Source: Kaistella chaponensis
GTDB lineage: Bacteria; Bacteroidota; Bacteroidia; Flavobacteriales; Weeksellaceae
Direction of reading: 5' to 3'
Assembly (NCBI RefSeq): GCF_900156725.1
Contig: NZ_FTOI01000001.1
Location: 248,001-312,000, forward strand
Length of the DNA stretch: 64,000 bases
Positions 1-8,284 of this stretch are shown here, piece by piece. The notes beneath the pieces were generated by a model, which was not told the origin of the DNA, searched no databases, and worked only from the letters and a program-made list of their open reading frames with translations. How positions within the stretch are numbered: position 1 is the first letter of the stretch; each line of letters begins with the position of its first letter. Both the position numbers and the translations under genes were made by a program.

Positions 1-324
1 CATTTCATGAATAATGATGATTTTTCCCAAATCTATCTTGACAAAGCAATGATTGAAAATTCGCAATTTATGAAAGCGGGCGAAGAAGTAACCATCATTT
101 TGAAAGACAGCGATGAATCTCCACTTTCTGCGGAAATTCCACCAACAGTTTATTTAGAAGTGATCGAAGCTGATCCAGGAGTGAAAGGAAATACCGCAAC
201 CAACGCGCTAAAAAATTCAATCGTAGAAACTGGAGCGAGAGTGATGGTTCCATTATTCATCGAAGCTGGAGACAAAATTAAAGTCAATACCGAAGACGGA
301 AGTTACTTAGAAAGAGTAAAATAG
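1..324 (+). CDS. efp: Elongation factor P, C-terminal part (5' end outside window)
   Basis: EF-P binds the ribosome between the P and E sites and relieves stalling at polyproline stretches. The reading frame is open from the first base of the window, so the gene is cut by the window edge; about 107 of the roughly 188 residues expected are present. What is visible is the middle and last OB-fold domains, including the motif VYLEVIEADPGVKGNTA and the typical ending with KVNTEDGSYLERVK. The N-terminal domain with the modified lysine lies upstream. In Flavobacteriia efp commonly follows lpxA and precedes an LpxD-like gene, which is the arrangement here. Confidence 0.96.
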   Translation, partial: HFMNNDDFSQIYLDKAMIENSQFMKAGEEVTIILKDSDESPLSAEIPPTVYLEVIEADPGVKGNTATNALKNSIVETGARVMVPLFIEAGDKIKVNTEDGSYLERVK

Positions 325-329
325 TGATC

Positions 330-394
330 GGTTTTTAGTTGTCGGTTGATTGTTTTACGACCAACCAACAACTTACAACCAACAAGCAAAAACC
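330..394. repeat. Imperfect hairpin, GTTG/CAAC-rich, between efp and the LpxD-like gene
   Basis: GGTTTTT at 330-336 pairs with AAAAACC at 388-394. Further in, TTGT/ACAA and GGTTG/CAACC pair with a few mismatches. The right arm is a run of CAAC/CCAAC words with almost no G. This looks like a degenerate palindromic intergenic unit rather than coding sequence, which argues against a TTG start at 339 for the downstream gene. Confidence 0.5.
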
Positions 395-398
395 AATT

Positions 399-1301
399 AT
401 GACCTTCAACCAACCACAAACTCTTAAAACCATTGCAGAAATAATCGGCGCACAAATGATTGGCGACGATCATTTTCCTGTTTTGGGAACCAATGAAATT
501 CATCGGGTAAAAAGCGGGGAAATTGTATTTGTAAATCATCCGAAATATTATGATAAAGCCTTGAATTCTGAGGCCACGATTATTTTAATTGATAAAGAAG
601 TTGATTGTCCCCCAGGAAAAGCGCTTTTGGTTTCCGATGATCCTTTTCGGGATTTCAATAAAATAAATACGCATTTTACCAAGATTTATAATTTCACCGA
701 CGAACTGCATGAAGTAGAAGTAGGTGAGGGTACAAAAATTCATTCTTCAGCGGTTTTAGGAAACGACATCAAAATTGGTAAAAATTGTCATATTTTCCCG
801 AATGTGGTGATTGGTGATCGAACAATTATTGGCGATAACGTCATCATTCAAAGCGGAACTGTTTTAGGTGGCGACGCTTTTTATTACAGAAAAGTTGATG
901 GCAATTTTGACCGCTTGATTTCTGTGGGAAATGTAATCATCGAAAATAATGTAGAAATAGGAAACAACTGCACGATTGACCGTGGAGTGACCGATTCTAC
1001 CATCATCGGCGAAGGTTCGATTCTCGATAATCAAATTCAGATCGGGCACGATACCATCATCGGAAAAAAATGTTTAATAGCCTCACAAACCGGTATTGCA
1101 GGATGCTGCATTATTGAAGATGAAGTTACCATTTGGGGACAAGTCGGAATGGCTTCTGGCGTTCGCGTAGAAAGCGGAACGGTTCTTTTAGCCAAATGTG
1201 GAGTTAACAGAGATTTAAAAAAAGGAACTTACTTTGGTTTAATCGCCGAAGAGTTCAAGCAATTTCTAAGAAAAGAAATTAAGGTAAAAAACTTGAAATA
1301 G
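399..1301 (+). CDS. LpxD-like UDP-3-O-acylglucosamine N-acyltransferase paralogue
   Basis: A 300-residue left-handed beta-helix acyltransferase of the LpxD type, a family that transfers a 3-hydroxyacyl chain from acyl-ACP to the 2-amino group of a UDP-glucosamine lipid A precursor in the cytoplasm. An N-terminal LpxD-like domain (about 1-105) precedes many hexapeptide repeats (I-G-x-x-x-x-I type, about 110-260). The catalytic-base histidine of LpxD is kept (QIGHD, H217), but the second conserved histidine position reads G254 (ASGVRV instead of AGHLKI). ATG at 399 is chosen over an in-frame TTG at 339, because the latter lies in the hairpin repeat. It sits between efp and sucD, so it is probably a second LpxD-like copy separate from the main lpxD. 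Its substrate may differ. Confidence 0.85.
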   Translation: MTFNQPQTLKTIAEIIGAQMIGDDHFPVLGTNEIHRVKSGEIVFVNHPKYYDKALNSEATIILIDKEVDCPPGKALLVSDDPFRDFNKINTHFTKIYNFTDELHEVEVGEGTKIHSSAVLGNDIKIGKNCHIFPNVVIGDRTIIGDNVIIQSGTVLGGDAFYYRKVDGNFDRLISVGNVIIENNVEIGNNCTIDRGVTDSTIIGEGSILDNQIQIGHDTIIGKKCLIASQTGIAGCCIIEDEVTIWGQVGMASGVRVESGTVLLAKCGVNRDLKKGTYFGLIAEEFKQFLRKEIKVKNLK

Positions 1302-1382
1302 CGTGTTTTTCAACGATAAAACAATTATTATTAAGTAATTTTACAGGAAATAGTAGTTTATAATAAATTTAAAAAATAAAAG

Positions 1383-2255
1383 ATGTCAGTATTAGTAAAC
1401 AAAGATTCTAAAGTAATCGTACAAGGATTTACCGGAACAGAAGGAACTTTCCACGCAGGGCAAATGATTGAATACGGAACCAACGTTGTAGGAGGCGTAA
1501 CTCCAGGAAAAGGAGGTTCTGAGCATTTAGGAAAACCCGTTTTCAACACCGTTGCCGAATCTGTAGAAAAAGCAGGTGCGAACGTTTCTATTATTTTTGT
1601 TCCGCCGGCATTTGCTGCAGACGCAATCATGGAAGCTGCGGAAGCAGGAATTAAAGTAATTGTTTGTATTACCGAAGGAATTCCTGTTGAAGATATGGTA
1701 AAAGTGAAAGCTTATATCGCTGACAGAGATACAAGATTAATCGGGCCAAACTGCCCGGGAATTATTACTTCTGATGAAGCAAAAATCGGTATTATGCCAG
1801 GTTTTGTTTTCAAAAAAGGAAGAGTTGGGATTGTTTCTAAATCAGGAACTTTAACTTACGAAGCAGCAGATCAAGTGGTAAAAGCTGGTTTTGGTGTTTC
1901 TACAGCAATCGGAATCGGAGGTGATCCAATCATCGGAACAACTACAAAAGAGGCTTTGGAATTATTCATTAATGATGATGAAACTGATGCAGTAGTAATG
2001 ATCGGTGAGATTGGTGGTAACCTAGAAGCTGAAGCTGCAAGATGGTACAAAGCTAGTGGTTCTAAAAAACCAGTCGTTGGATTTATTGCCGGACAAACCG
2101 CTCCAAAAGGAAGAACAATGGGTCACGCCGGAGCAATTGTGGGTGGTGATGAAGATACTGCTCAAGCTAAAATGGCGATTATGAGAGAAAATGGCATCAA
2201 CGTAGTGGATTCTCCAGCAGAAATCGGTGCTACAGTTGCCAAAGTATTGGGATAA
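1383..2255 (+). CDS. sucD: Succinyl-CoA synthetase (ADP-forming) subunit alpha
   Basis: SucD with SucC converts succinyl-CoA, phosphate and ADP to succinate, CoA and ATP in the TCA cycle. The 290-residue length is normal. The N-terminal CoA-binding Rossmann domain shows [13 protein letters not shown] and GGVTPGKGG. The active-site phosphohistidine is H248 in [13 protein letters not shown], and IGPNCPGII is also present. The ATG at 1383 gives the standard N-terminus [15 protein letters not shown]. sucC is not in the window. It lies 81 bp after the LpxD-like gene and 15 bp before a beta-barrel gene, so co-transcription with the latter is possible. Confidence 0.98.
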   Translation: MSVLVNKDSKVIVQGFTGTEGTFHAGQMIEYGTNVVGGVTPGKGGSEHLGKPVFNTVAESVEKAGANVSIIFVPPAFAADAIMEAAEAGIKVIVCITEGIPVEDMVKVKAYIADRDTRLIGPNCPGIITSDEAKIGIMPGFVFKKGRVGIVSKSGTLTYEAADQVVKAGFGVSTAIGIGGDPIIGTTTKEALELFINDDETDAVVMIGEIGGNLEAEAARWYKASGSKKPVVGFIAGQTAPKGRTMGHAGAIVGGDEDTAQAKMAIMRENGINVVDSPAEIGATVAKVLG

Positions 2256-2270
2256 AAAAACACACACGAT

Positions 2271-2930
2271 ATGAAAAAGATTTTAATCAGTACAGCCCTT
2301 TGCGCAGTTACATTTTTATCTGCTCAAATTGATTTCAGCAGTACCCGATATGGTATTACCGCTGGTGGAACTTACTCTCGGGTAAGTAATGCTCATAATC
2401 CATCGGGTCCGTTGTATTCTTTTTATGGCGGATTCTTAGCGATGATTCCTGTTGACGATAACAACCAGTTTTTTATTCAGCCCGAAGTTGAATATTTTGG
2501 AGCCGGGGAATCGGGGAAAGATAAAGATGCTAAAGGATCTGAGTTCTATGATGCGGTTTATGCTAATAATTACATTAGTGTTCCCATTTATTTTAAAGGC
2601 TATTTTTCTGAAGCTGAATCGGAATTTTTTGCAATGGCAGGACCGAGATTTAATTTCCTAATTAATCAAAATGTAAGTGGTGCTCCGGTAAGATATACCG
2701 TAGAAGGCGATGCAAATGGAGTGAATGGTAAAGCAGCCACTTTTAATTTCGCTATAGGTCTTGGTGTAGGTTTTTCTTACAAGAGAAAACTAGAAGCTAC
2801 TTTACGGTATGATTTGGGTTTAAGCAATACCTATCCAGGATTAATGAACGAAAAAGGACTTGATGCAAGTATTCAAAAAAAGAAATCAGAACAGGTTTTT
2901 AGCGTGGGTCTGAGTTATGTTTTTGATTAA
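2271..2930 (+). CDS. Outer-membrane beta-barrel protein (PorT/OMP_b-brl type)
   Basis: A 219-residue protein with a signal peptide (MKKILISTALCAVTFLSAQ) followed by alternating hydrophobic strands typical of small outer-membrane barrels. Examples are YGITAGGTYSRV, FFIQPEVEYFG, FNFAIGLGVGFSYK and a final strand ending VFSVGLSYVFD. No catalytic motif is visible. It lies 15 bp after sucD and ends in front of a strong terminator. Function unknown; the fold class is inferred from strand pattern and length. Confidence 0.75.
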   Translation: MKKILISTALCAVTFLSAQIDFSSTRYGITAGGTYSRVSNAHNPSGPLYSFYGGFLAMIPVDDNNQFFIQPEVEYFGAGESGKDKDAKGSEFYDAVYANNYISVPIYFKGYFSEAESEFFAMAGPRFNFLINQNVSGAPVRYTVEGDANGVNGKAATFNFAIGLGVGFSYKRKLEATLRYDLGLSNTYPGLMNEKGLDASIQKKKSEQVFSVGLSYVFD

Positions 2931-2955
2931 AATATTTTATTTCATTATAAATAGG

Positions 2956-2990
2956 AATCCTCTCGACCATTGTTGAGAGGATTTTTTATT
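2956..2990 (+). terminator. Rho-independent terminator after the beta-barrel gene
   Basis: Twelve-bp stem formed by AATCCTCTCGAC (2956-2967) and GTTGAGAGGATT (2972-2983) with loop CATT, followed by a T-rich tail. Placed 26 bp after the stop codon at 2930. Confidence 0.9.
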
Positions 2991-3221
2991 ATTGGTTTTC
3001 GGTGGCGGATTGCGACTTTTAGCTTACATGATACCAATAAGAAGTTTCGGGGTTCGGAATATATTTTTGGTGCGATGATGTTTGTAAGGAGCAAGGTAAT
3101 GTTTGTAGGCTGTTCAACCCTGTTAAGCTTCCAAACCGTGACGAGCTTTGAAAAAAATGGCTCAAAGTCAGGAAATTTTGTGCAGCGGAGGTTCAAACAC
3201 GGTGCGACGATAGGAGAGATC

Positions 3222-3420
3222 TCAAATTGGCCAACAAAACTCATTCGTAATGAAACAAAACCTCTTCGTAATGATACAAAATCCATTCGTAATGAAACAT
3301 AGCTCGTTCGTAATGATACAAAACCCCATCGCAGTAATACAAAGAGTCTTCGCAGTGGATCAAAACCTCTTCGTAATGAAACAGGGAGTCTTCGGACTCA
3401 AACAAGAGATCAACGAACCA
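3222..3420. repeat. Array A: 21-bp tandem repeats, at least eight units
   Basis: The motif TTCGTAATGAAACAAAACCT recurs exactly every 21 bp: unit anchors (TTCG or a variant) lie at 3244, 3265, 3286, 3307, 3328, 3349, 3370 and 3391, with a more degenerate unit before them. Units diverge in sequence but the spacing never changes. Because 21 is a multiple of three, frames stay open on both strands as seven-residue repeats; I regard those frames as by-products, since they lack plausible starts and domain-like composition. The function is unknown. Confidence 0.85.
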
Positions 3421-3587
3421 AATCACTGTGTCAACGGAGAACTTCAGAGGGAGAAACAGTAAATTCTAGACCTCCTGTTTCCTTAGGGAAATCTTTTTCC
3501 ATAATAGACCGAGGTTATAGCACACAAAAAAAAACGGTTAAATCGAGGTAATAATGAATCAAAATGCGCAAAAAAGGCTTGAAAATT

Positions 3588-3735
3588 CATTCTAAGTGAA
3601 AGGAAATGCATTCTAAGTGAAAGGAAATGCATTCTAAGTAAAAGGAGATTTATTCTAAGGGGAATGGAGCGCATTCTAATTGAAAAGTAAACCATTCTGA
3701 GTGCAATGGAGCGCATTCTATGTAAAAAGAATAAC
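3588..3735. repeat. Array B: 21-bp tandem repeats, seven units
   Basis: Units of the form CATTCTAAGTGAAAGGAAAT begin at 3588, 3609, 3630, 3651, 3672, 3693 and 3714, again with an invariant 21-bp period. Compared with array A, 14 of 21 consensus positions agree (CATTCnnAnTGAAAnnAAA), so the two arrays appear to be diverged members of one repeat family. About 170 bp without clear repeats separates them. The 2945-3800 interval otherwise holds no convincing gene. Confidence 0.85.
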
Positions 3736-3804
3736 CAAAAAGCACTTCATTCAACCTTGTCAAGGTGAGATAAAACGAAAGCTTCGTTATTATCTGTGGT
3801 TTTT

Positions 3805-4128
3805 TTAATCCACGAATGTTTCTTTGATTACATTTTTTACATTTTGAATTTCTTTTTTAGATAATTCTCCCAAAATTTTCGAAATTCTTCGCCGGTCTAC
3901 AGTTCTTATTTGGTCGATCATCATCCAACCTTTGGTTTTATTTCCGTTAATTTCAACTCGAGTTGGATAATTTTTGGAACTGCTTGTAATTGGCGCGATC
4001 ACTATCGTTTGCAAATGTTTATTCATCTCGTTTGGCGAGAAAATAACGAATGGTCTTGTCTTCTTGACTTCGCTTCCAATGGTTGGGTTAAGATTAACCA
4101 ATACTATTTCATATTGTTTTAATTCCAT
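3805..4128 (-). CDS. mazF: MazF/PemK-family toxin (mRNA interferase)
   Basis: A 107-residue MazF/PemK toxin, a family of ribosome-independent endoribonucleases that cut mRNA at short motifs. Family signatures are visible in order: GSEVKKTRPFVIFSPNEMN near the N-terminus (the conserved G-S-E-x-x-K-x-R-P strand), IVIAPITSS in the middle, and GWMMIDQIRTVDRRRI. It overlaps the end of the upstream mazE-like gene by 10 bp, the usual antitoxin-first arrangement with translational coupling. Repression by the MazE/MazF complex is expected for the family. The cleavage specificity cannot be read from the sequence. Confidence 0.93.
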   Translation of the reverse strand: MELKQYEIVLVNLNPTIGSEVKKTRPFVIFSPNEMNKHLQTIVIAPITSSSKNYPTRVEINGNKTKGWMMIDQIRTVDRRRISKILGELSKKEIQNVKNVIKETFVD

Positions 4129-4364
4129 TCGTCAAAATTTTCGTCTTCAAAAACATCATCAATTAAAAGTTGGTCGTCCCCGTTTTCGTGCATTTTTTTG
4201 AATGCTTTTTCCCAATTTTTTCTTGGTTCTGCTTGCGGTTTCAAAATGATATAATCAGTTTCAAGGATAATTTCAATTTTGTCCTGAATGTTATACTTTT
4301 CAAGAATTGTTTTAGAAAGTCTAATTCCTTTAGAGTTTCCAATATTTACGACAGATAATTCCAT
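4119..4364 (-). CDS. mazE: MazE-family antitoxin (SpoVT/AbrB domain)
   Basis: An 81-residue antitoxin. Residues 1-48 form an AbrB/MazE swapped-hairpin DNA-binding domain (VVNIGNSKGIRLSKTILEKY, then IEIILETDYIILKP). The acidic C-terminal tail (DDQLLIDDVFEDENFDEW) is the expected segment that occupies the toxin's active site. It is the first gene of a two-gene operon with mazF. A perfect 14-bp palindrome lies 22 bp upstream and is a good candidate for its operator. Confidence 0.92.
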   Translation of the reverse strand: MELSVVNIGNSKGIRLSKTILEKYNIQDKIEIILETDYIILKPQAEPRKNWEKAFKKMHENGDDQLLIDDVFEDENFDEWN

Positions 4365-4386
4365 AGCGCAATGTTTTCGTTATTAC

Positions 4387-4400
4387 AAAGTAATTACTTT
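4387..4400. promoter_or_regulatory. Palindrome upstream of mazE, candidate autoregulatory operator
   Basis: AAAGTAATTACTTT is a perfect 14-bp palindrome ending 23 bp before the mazE start at 4364. MazE-type antitoxins usually bind palindromes over their own promoter, so an operator role is inferred from position and symmetry. Confidence 0.55.
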
Positions 4401-4584
4401 TATTGAAATTATACAAATTTTCTTTTGGAAACTGCGCTTGTAAAATTGCAGGTAAAGGTTGGGTGTTTCTGTTGGTGGGCTTAAAACACGAAAACTTGCT
4501 GTTTGTAAAAAAAACTTAATTAATTGCTGAAATCTATGATGAAAACTTCATACCTGCTCGTAGAAATATGATCTTACCTACTTT

Positions 4585-5034
4585 TTACTTTTTCTTAAAT
4601 GGTTTTTCCGCAGTTATTACCATTCCATCTATTTGATTGTTTTTTGAAATCCAAACACTTAAATACTTAGTGTCTTTAACTTTTTCAGTATTAGAATTGA
4701 AAATATAAAGTTCATTTCCGCCAATTAGAGAAATTTTCTCTTTGTAAGCAGAATTTAGGTTTTCAATTCTTATTTTTCCAAATTTTGCAGCGTTACTAAG
4801 ACAGATTTCTTCAAGTTTTTCATTCATGAAATTTTTGAAGCCATTTGAAAGATTAAAGTTTTTAAACGCTGAATAGTCTTTATCTTCACATTTGTCTAAA
4901 AACGTTCTAATGAAATTTTCAGCAGTTTGAGATTTTCCACTGTTTAATTGATCAGTTTTAATTTCTTTATAACTATTTTGGCTATAAATTAAAATACTAC
5001 TTATTAAAGTTAAGATGGCAAATATTTTTTTCAT
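4585..5034 (-). CDS. Hypothetical exported protein, 149 aa
   Basis: Not recognised. A signal peptide is clear (MKKIFAILTLISSILIYSQ), followed by a soluble region with many lysines, a few cysteines (DKCEDKD, EEICLSN) and a C-terminal beta-rich part (NELYIFNSN, YLSVWISKNNQIDGMVI). The C-terminus is very basic (KPFKKK). It is a single gene on the minus strand, flanked by about 220 bp to mazE and 197 bp to the ABC exporter. Periplasmic or outer-membrane-anchored location is inferred only from the signal peptide. Confidence 0.7.
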   Translation of the reverse strand: MKKIFAILTLISSILIYSQNSYKEIKTDQLNSGKSQTAENFIRTFLDKCEDKDYSAFKNFNLSNGFKNFMNEKLEEICLSNAAKFGKIRIENLNSAYKEKISLIGGNELYIFNSNTEKVKDTKYLSVWISKNNQIDGMVITAEKPFKKK

Positions 5035-5169
5035 TTAATTAATTTTCAATTTATGATCTTTTTGTAAGATAGCAGGTAATTTATTTATACATATCATCAA
5101 ATGATACTTAACCACCCAATTTAGTTAGTATTGGTATCATTAAAGTACTCTTCTATTGAACGCTAAGAT

Positions 5170-5201
5170 AACAAAAATTCCCTTCAAATTAAAGGGAATT
5201 T
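5170..5201 (-). terminator. Terminator of the ABC exporter operon
   Basis: AAATTCCCTT (5175-5184) and AAGGGAATTT (5192-5201) form a 10-bp stem. Read on the minus strand it is followed by a T-run, and it lies about 30 bp downstream of the permease stop codon. Confidence 0.8.
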
Positions 5202-5231
5202 CAATGCGTTTTTTCTGACTTGAAAATCAAT

Positions 5232-6548
5232 CTACGATCTGATCCATTTCCAAAGTTCTTTTGCGGTAGCTTTATTGCCGTACATTAAAATTCCAACACG
5301 ATAGATTTTTCCGGCTACATAAATCATCAGTAAGCTTGATCCTAAAAGTAAAAACATCGAAAGTGCAATTTGCCACGCAGGAACGCCAAACGGAATCCGC
5401 GCAATCATAGCAACTGGCGAAGTGAACGGAATAATCGAGAGCCAAAATCCAAGCGGACCTTCGGGATTATTCATGATGGTGAAACTGCCGTACATTCCTA
5501 CCATTAAGGGAATAATGGCAAATAAAGTGAACTGTTGTGTTTCTGTTTCGTTATCTACCGCCGAACCGATCGCGGCATACATGGAACTGTAAAAAATATA
5601 GCCAAGCAAAAAGAAAACGATGAATACGAAAATAATAAGCGGGAAATTGAGGTCTAAAAGGATGTGAGAAATTTCTGTGGCGGTTTGTTGAAGGTCGAAT
5701 TTCTGCATCATTTCTGCTGATTTTTCGCCACCGGGAATTTGTTGTTGCATTGCCGAAAAACCGGTGTTTAGAAAGAGTGCGCCAATTACAGACATGGTGA
5801 TCCAAATGCTGAATTGGGTGACTGCAACTAAGGTTACGCCCAAAATTTTGCCCATCATTAATTCAAATGGTTTCACGGAAGAGATGATGATTTCTACGAC
5901 GCGGTTGTTTTTTTCTTCTAAAACGCTGCGCATCACGCGAACGCCGTAAATGATGATGAACATGAAAACCGCGTACATGAGAACCATGCTTAAACCAGAT
6001 TTCACGCCGAAATCGAGGTCGGAATCTCCTTTGTTATTGTCAACAACATTTTGGGTATTGAGTTTGAAATTTTGGTCTAAATTATTCAGCTGATCTTGCG
6101 AAATACCCAGGGTTTTTATTTTTTCTTTCTTAATGATTTTAGACAAATCACTTGCTACGCTTGACTGCGTATCGAAACCAATTTTTTTGTTGATGAGGAG
6201 CTGGGAATTTTTTTCAAGATCATCGAAATTATTATTTTTCAGTTGAGGAATGATGAGCAATCCTTCAATTCCGGTCATTTCTTTCAAGGTAGAAGTTAAA
6301 GCACGTTCGTTTTCTGCGGGTACAAAAACGTATTTAATGGCTTTGCTATTCTGTAAATTTCCTACAAAAAGTCCGCTTTTATCAACCACGTTGAAGGTGC
6401 TCGAACTTTCGTTGGCTTTGAACATGAAGGCGATCAATAGACCAAAACCAATCATCAGAATGGGAGCCAAAAGCGTAAGGATGACAAAAGATTTTTTCTT
6501 AACCTGGGTAAGATATTCTCTTTTGGTGATGAGGAATATATTTTTCAT
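5232..6548 (-). CDS. ABC transporter permease, NatB/ABC-2 type
   Basis: A 438-residue membrane subunit of a NatAB-like ABC exporter. One transmembrane helix near 24-46 (FVILTLLAPILMIGFGLLIAF) is followed by a large extracytoplasmic domain up to about residue 180, then a bundle of about five helices, including segments MVLMYAVFMFIIIYGVRVM and LIIFVFIVFFLLGYIFYSS. The motif RVMRSVLEEKNNRVVEIIISSVKPFELMMGK, here shortened to its parts VLEEKNNR and KPFELMMGK, is typical of NatB-type permeases. The cognate ATPase gene lies 8 bp upstream. NatAB in Bacillus exports sodium; the substrate here is not known. Confidence 0.88.
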   Translation of the reverse strand: MKNIFLITKREYLTQVKKKSFVILTLLAPILMIGFGLLIAFMFKANESSSTFNVVDKSGLFVGNLQNSKAIKYVFVPAENERALTSTLKEMTGIEGLLIIPQLKNNNFDDLEKNSQLLINKKIGFDTQSSVASDLSKIIKKEKIKTLGISQDQLNNLDQNFKLNTQNVVDNNKGDSDLDFGVKSGLSMVLMYAVFMFIIIYGVRVMRSVLEEKNNRVVEIIISSVKPFELMMGKILGVTLVAVTQFSIWITMSVIGALFLNTGFSAMQQQIPGGEKSAEMMQKFDLQQTATEISHILLDLNFPLIIFVFIVFFLLGYIFYSSMYAAIGSAVDNETETQQFTLFAIIPLMVGMYGSFTIMNNPEGPLGFWLSIIPFTSPVAMIARIPFGVPAWQIALSMFLLLGSSLLMIYVAGKIYRVGILMYGNKATAKELWKWIRS

Positions 6549-6556
6549 GAATGGGA

Positions 6557-7468
6557 TTAATTATTGGTTGCAACAGCATTGATAAATACTTCGTTCATGC
6601 TCGGGATTTTCTCATCGAACGATCTTATTTTTCCGATTTTCATGAGTTCATTGAGCAGAAGATTTTGGTCGTTATCATTTTTTAGATCAAAAGAGACCAA
6701 ATGATTTAGGGTGGAATAATCACTAATTTGAAACCGATTTTTGAAGCTTTCGAACATCTCTTCATTGACTTCAGCGAGTGTAACACCAAAAATATTCTTC
6801 TTGAATTTTTCGCGCACATCAAAAACTTTTCCGTCTAAAACTTTCTTTGCATGATTGATTAATGCTACATAATCACACATTTCTTCTACGCTTTCCATGC
6901 GATGGGTAGAGAGAATGATGGTGGTTCCGTTGTTTTTTAATTTCAGAATTTGGTCTTTGATTAAATTGGCATTCACGGGATCGAAACCTGAAAAAGGTTC
7001 GTCGAGAATCAGCAATTTTGGTCGGTGCAAAACGGTGACTACAAACTGAATTTTCTGTGCCATTCCTTTGGAAAGTTCGCTGAGTTTTTTCTTCCACCAT
7101 TGATCGATTTGCAATTGCTCGAACCAATATTTGGCTTGGGAAAGAGCGTCGTTTTTGCTCATTCCTTTTAATTCACCGAAATAAAGAATCTGATCGCCAA
7201 CCGACATGTTTTTGTACAACCCGCGTTCTTCGGGCATGTAACCAATTTGTTTGATGTGTTCGGGATTTAATTTTTTACCATTGATGAAAACACTGCCAGA
7301 ATCGGCTTGAGTAATTTGATTGATGATTCGGATGAAGGTGGTTTTTCCCGCACCATTTGGACCTAAAAGTCCATAAATGCTGGCTTCGGGAACATCGATT
7401 GAGAAGTTATCGAGTGCCAGTTTTTTACCGGCATTATAGGTTTTGGTGACGTTTTCTGCTTTCAGCAT
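6557..7468 (-). CDS. ABC transporter ATP-binding protein, NatA-like with DUF4162 tail
   Basis: A 303-residue ATPase that energises the adjacent permease. Walker A is GPNGAGKT (36-43). The signature is LSKGM, Walker B is LLILDEPFSGFD, and the switch histidine lies in STHRMESVEEMCD. The last about 80 residues form the DUF4162-type domain common in NatA-like exporters. It is first in the two-gene operon, 8 bp ahead of the permease. Upstream (7469-7687) lies an intergenic repeat and no gene. Confidence 0.92.
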   Translation of the reverse strand: MLKAENVTKTYNAGKKLALDNFSIDVPEASIYGLLGPNGAGKTTFIRIINQITQADSGSVFINGKKLNPEHIKQIGYMPEERGLYKNMSVGDQILYFGELKGMSKNDALSQAKYWFEQLQIDQWWKKKLSELSKGMAQKIQFVVTVLHRPKLLILDEPFSGFDPVNANLIKDQILKLKNNGTTIILSTHRMESVEEMCDYVALINHAKKVLDGKVFDVREKFKKNIFGVTLAEVNEEMFESFKNRFQISDYSTLNHLVSFDLKNDNDQNLLLNELMKIGKIRSFDEKIPSMNEVFINAVATNN

Positions 7469-7540
7469 GAAGATGATTATTTGAAAGAATTAGTATAAAA
7501 ATACTTCGGAAAGTTACGGAATTTATAATGATTTTTTAGG

Positions 7541-7632
7541 AGCCGGGAACCTGCTCTTCGCTATTACTCCTCGCGCCAATACATTGTCCACCGCTTGCTG
7601 TGGGGTAGCCGCTGCGATCAGGGCTAGGATTT
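7541..7632 (-). repeat. Interspersed intergenic repeat, copy 1
   Basis: Read on the minus strand this begins CTAGCCCTGATCGCAGCGG, and it ends with a GCGAAGAGCAGGTTCC-type sequence. The same ends, with changes, bound the element at 50227-50310, while the centres differ completely. The local sequence is much richer in G and C than the surrounding intergenic DNA. It looks like one member of a widespread non-coding repeat family with conserved termini and a variable centre. No gene is seen in 7469-7687. Confidence 0.6.
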
Positions 7633-7687
7633 GGTTTCCGTTCTAAATGCAGGAAATTAAAATTAAGGAAACAACAGCATGAAAATT

Positions 7688-8284
7688 TTAAGAAATCCAA
7701 ATCATTTTTTCATCCGTAATATTCCATTTATCGTTTACCTTTTCCATATAAATCAAAATTCCCAGTCCGCATTTTGAGCCGCAATGGTGTTGGTATCTGA
7801 TTAATGCTTTGTTTTCTGAAATAAAAAAGGGTTCCGATAATTCATAATTTCCCAGAAAGGTTTGTTTCCCATTTTCATCAATTGCTTTCGAATCATCTAT
7901 TCTTTTTGCAAATTCTACTCCTTGAATTTTCGAAAAATCAATATTCTCCTTGGAATATTGGGGTTTAAATTGAATGACCAAATTGTCACCTTTTCCTTCA
8001 TAAAATTCATCGGATAAATTTGTTGTATCTAAAATAGTCAATCGCTGATCCAAAAAATAAGTTAAAGATTTAGAATTTTTCAAACTATCACTTATTCTTT
8101 CAGCTTCTAAAGTCATTTCTTTTTCAGATTGATTATTTCGAAAAGAAATGTATTGATGTAAAATTCCATAAGTTGAAACTTTTTCTCTCAGTACTGTATT
8201 GTATATTTCGTAGCGATCTTTCTTGCGTGAATTTGTGCAGGAAATTACCAAGCTGAAAACCAGTATTGCAAGACGCGTTTTCAT
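7688..8284 (-). CDS. Hypothetical lipoprotein, 198 aa
   Basis: Not recognised. The N-terminus is a lipoprotein signal peptide with a lipobox cysteine at position 16 (LVISC). The remainder is soluble, mixed alpha/beta, with a late CGSKCGLGILIYME segment that contains two cysteines and a C-terminal WNITDEKMIWIS. The start codon overlaps the dusB stop by one base (TAATG), so the two genes are probably translationally coupled. There is no evidence of a functional link to dusB. Confidence 0.7.
   Translation of the reverse strand: MKTRLAILVFSLVISCTNSRKKDRYEIYNTVLREKVSTYGILHQYISFRNNQSEKEMTLEAERISDSLKNSKSLTYFLDQRLTILDTTNLSDEFYEGKGDNLVIQFKPQYSKENIDFSKIQGVEFAKRIDDSKAIDENGKQTFLGNYELSEPFFISENKALIRYQHHCGSKCGLGILIYMEKVNDKWNITDEKMIWIS

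Noticed and set aside
339..398. TTG start at 339 for the LpxD-like gene
   Set aside because: The extra 20 residues would be encoded by a CAAC-rich hairpin repeat; ATG 399 gives a normal family start.
3241..3462. Open frames on both strands with seven-residue repeats across array A
   Set aside because: A 21-bp period keeps any frame open on both strands. Starts are poor and composition is unlike a real protein, so I treat these as by-products of the repeat.
3483..3716. Minus-strand frame rich in LRM/SLR repeats across array B
   Set aside because: Same reason: the repeat period, not coding selection, keeps it open.
3222..3735. CRISPR array
   Set aside because: Units are contiguous 21-mers without unique spacers, and no cas genes are near.
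3754..3788. Short palindromes after mazF (ACCTTGTCAAGGT, ACGAAAGCTTCGT) as a terminator
   Set aside because: Stems are short and no T-run follows on the minus strand, so the evidence is too weak.
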